From assembly GCA_020025915.1 (NCBI GenBank), contig JAHHRH010000005.1:14571-78570 (forward strand): DNA of 64,000 bases, written 5' to 3'. The translations under genes and the position numbers were made by a program. The notes under the pieces are model-generated. The model did not search any database. It was not told the DNA's origin and saw nothing but the letters and a program-made list of their open reading frames with translations. This DNA is from Sutterella sp. (GTDB taxonomy: Bacteria > Pseudomonadota > Gammaproteobacteria > Burkholderiales > Burkholderiaceae_F). Shown here piece by piece: positions 62,655-64,000 of the stretch (the first letter of the stretch is position 1; every line of letters starts with the position of its first letter).

Positions 62655-63515
62655 TTACTTCGTCAAAGCGACAAACCCAGACTTCGTCACCCAAGTTTGG
62701 CCTTCAGGACTCAACGTGAAGTCGATCAACTGACGAACGTCAGCTTTGACTTCACCCTTGTCATTACCAGCAGCAAAGAGGAAGAGTTCACGGCTAATCG
62801 GCCAAATACGATTCTTAGCGGTCTCAGCACCTGGCTTCACACCGTTCACAGACACACCCTTGACCTGGCCGTCGAGATAGCCAACACCGATGTAACCGAT
62901 GGCGTTGGGGTTGCTAGAGACGGCCTGAACGACACCACCGCTCGAGCTCTGCAACAAGGCGCGAGGAGAAACACGAACCTTACCCATCACCAAATCCTGC
63001 CAGCATTCAAACGTACCAGAGGAAGAATCGCGACCAACCACAACCACAGGGGCATCAACACCGCCCACTTCCTTCCAATTCTTGATCTTGCCAGCGAAGA
63101 GATCACGCAACTGATCCATAGTCAAAGACGTCACACCATTCTTCGGGCTCACCACCGGAATAATGGCGTCAAGGGCAACGGCAACCTTCACCAGGTTCAT
63201 ACCGTGCTTTTCAAAATCCTTAACTTCCTTAGCCTTCAGGTCACGGCTAGACATGGCCACATCGGTCATGTTGTCACGCAAAGCCTTAATGCCATTGCCA
63301 GAGCCCGTACCGCTAATCATGATCGTCACGTCCTTATGCTTAGCCATATAAGCTTCAGAGACTTGCTGCATCACAGGCAAAACGGTGGTCGAACCGTTGA
63401 TATTGATAGCGCTAGCAGCCATGGCACTCATACTCGTACCAAACACACAAGCCGTCACAGCTAAACCAACAAGATGACGACGAGAAAAACGTCCATTAAG
63501 CATCATGGAATTCAT
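62655..63515 (-). CDS. pstS: Periplasmic phosphate-binding protein PstS
   Basis: A 286-residue binding protein with a signal peptide (residues 1-33, cleavage after AMA). The mature part starts with ININGSTTVLPVMQQ, and the phosphate-contact loops GSTT, GSGNGIK and GRDSSSGTFE are visible. The signal has adjacent arginines (SRRHLVGLAV) of Tat appearance. An ATG at codon 4 has a better ribosome site (AGGA) and may be the true start. First gene of the pst-pho operon. Confidence 0.94.
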   Translation of the reverse strand: MNSMMLNGRFSRRHLVGLAVTACVFGTSMSAMAASAININGSTTVLPVMQQVSEAYMAKHKDVTIMISGTGSGNGIKALRDNMTDVAMSSRDLKAKEVKDFEKHGMNLVKVAVALDAIIPVVSPKNGVTSLTMDQLRDLFAGKIKNWKEVGGVDAPVVVVGRDSSSGTFECWQDLVMGKVRVSPRALLQSSSGGVVQAVSSNPNAIGYIGVGYLDGQVKGVSVNGVKPGAETAKNRIWPISRELFLFAAGNDKGEVKADVRQLIDFTLSPEGQTWVTKSGFVALTK

Positions 63516-63597
63516 CCTATTTACAGTATTAAAAGTATCTATAAGTGCTCTTCTCCTATAGATAGGGCCAAGTATGTGCCCCTAGGTTAACATCCAC

Positions 63598-63626
63598 ATG
63601 ACGCTCTTATGACAATTCTGTGACAC
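63598..63626 (-). promoter_or_regulatory. Triple Pho box upstream of pstS
   Basis: On the minus strand three 7-bp PhoB half-sites, GTGTCAC, TTGTCAT and GCGTCAT, are separated by exactly 4 bases each (11-bp period). This matches the Pho-box consensus CTGTCAT-n4-CTGTCAT with an extra unit, 83-111 bases before the pstS start. PhoB made in this operon should bind here when phosphate is scarce. Confidence 0.9.
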
Positions 63627-63659
63627 CCACTAAGCATGCCTTATGCTTCTCTTAAAATT

Positions 63660-63918
63660 TCGTCACTTATAAACTACTTCCAGCTTAAAATTCCCTTAGG
63701 TGCAAGGGAATTATTTGCGTTTAATCAACTTCTGATCATATTGCTAGCTATCTTAGCCGCACCTTAAACACTCTCACACAAAGCCGCAGTAATATTGATC
63801 TCAAGGAAAGGGAAGCCCCGCGGTAACCCGCTTAGATCAAGCCTGAGGCCGGCGTGATTGAATAGTGACCCTCTTCCAAATGTTTAGTGGGAACTGGTAG
63901 TCCCACGTCTTTACACAA
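63660..63918 (+). other. Non-coding stretch, possibly a structured RNA
   Basis: No gene frame is visible in this stretch. Its right half holds several small stems on the plus strand: TTGATCT/AGATCAA enclosing GCGG-TAAC-CCGC, then GCC-TGA-GGC, then GTGGGA/TCCCAC, directly before a strong terminator. This looks like a short non-coding RNA or the 3' end of one, but I could not match it to 6S, SRP, tmRNA, RNase P or a riboswitch I know. No clear promoter was found. Confidence 0.35.
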
Positions 63919-63953
63919 CGCTCGATTCGATTTTGGATCGAGCGCTTTTTTTT
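63919..63953 (+). terminator. Strong intrinsic terminator before the group II intron
   Basis: CGCTCGAT and ATCGAGCG form an 8-bp stem with a 10-base loop, followed by C and eight T. It ends a plus-strand transcript and is the likely target of the element that follows. Confidence 0.92.
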
Positions 63954-63954
63954 G

Positions 63955-64000
63955 GTGCGCCCAGCGGCGCACGTGTGTTTATGTGGTGAAAGTCCACTGA
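63955..64000 (+). mobile_element. 5' end of a group II intron (partial, cut by the window)
   Basis: Right after the terminator T-run comes GTGCGCC-CAGC-GGCGCAC, a 5' hairpin starting with GTGCG as bacterial group II introns do, then the segment GTGGTGAAAGTCCAC, like the conserved GGGUGAAAGUCCC stem of domain I. Insertion directly behind an intrinsic terminator is the habit of group IIC introns. Only 46 bases are visible; the reverse transcriptase and domain V would lie beyond the window. Confidence 0.65.

Noticed and set aside
63780..63953. 6S RNA, SRP RNA, tmRNA or RNase P RNA at the end of the window
   Set aside because: The diagnostic core motifs (for example GGAAGGAAGCAGCC of SRP RNA) are missing.

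Overview
The window reads as a chromosomal segment of a betaproteobacterium of the order Burkholderiales, most likely a gut member of the Sutterellaceae (Sutterella/Parasutterella type). This rests on gene order (orn-M48 peptidase-rsgA, thrC-mobB-moeA-moaD-moaE, rpsF-priB-rpsR-rplI, ndk-rlmN-rodZ-ispG-hisS-yfgM-bamB-der-hfq-hflX, hflK-hflC-yjeT-purA) and on a type II-B CRISPR-Cas9 locus, a subtype known from such bacteria. No rRNA or species marker is present, so the genus is inferred.

Layout. 1-7.6 kb: the end of a DcuC-like transporter, orn, an M48 membrane protease, rsgA, moaA, putP and an unrecognised 421-residue protein. 7.6-14.7 kb (minus strand): clpB behind a sigma-32 type promoter, then a molybdenum-cofactor operon thrC-mobB-moeA-moaD-moaE-crcB, whose ThrC-like protein lacks the PLP lysine. 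14.9-16.8 kb: a PhoH/PIN ATPase. 16.8-26.5 kb: the CRISPR-Cas region, with a tracrRNA gene that has its own promoter and terminator, then cas9-cas1-cas2-cas4, dnaB and a DUF456 gene on the plus strand, then an array of 14 full repeats, one truncated repeat and 14 spacers. Complementarity to the tracrRNA shows that the array is read on the minus strand. 26.5-31.4 kb: rplI-rpsR-priB-rpsF, rlmB and rnr. 31.5-36.1 kb: tRNA-Leu(CAG), an orphan HicB-like gene, an MscS channel, a phosphoribosyltransferase and purA. 36.1-44.6 kb: yjeT-hflC-hflK and hflX-hfq-der, split by a plus-strand insert of a YjiH/YjiG pair and a threonine-dehydrogenase-like SDR. 44.6-51.9 kb: bamB, yfgM, hisS, ispG, rodZ, rlmN and ndk. 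52-57.1 kb: an unrecognised gene, a GntR regulator, rlmD, nlpD and surE. 57.2-63.6 kb: the phosphate regulon pstSCAB-phoU-phoB-phoR behind a triple Pho box. The window ends with a strong terminator followed at once by what looks like the 5' end of a group II intron.

Most of the window is housekeeping. The points most worth a second look are: a tracrRNA whose anti-repeat is interrupted by a hairpin; an array separated from its cas genes by dnaB and flanked by nested palindromes; the lysine-less threonine synthase homologue in the molybdenum operon; an M48 protease with Gln at a zinc-ligand position; a possible structured leader before the YjiH gene; and the partial group II intron.
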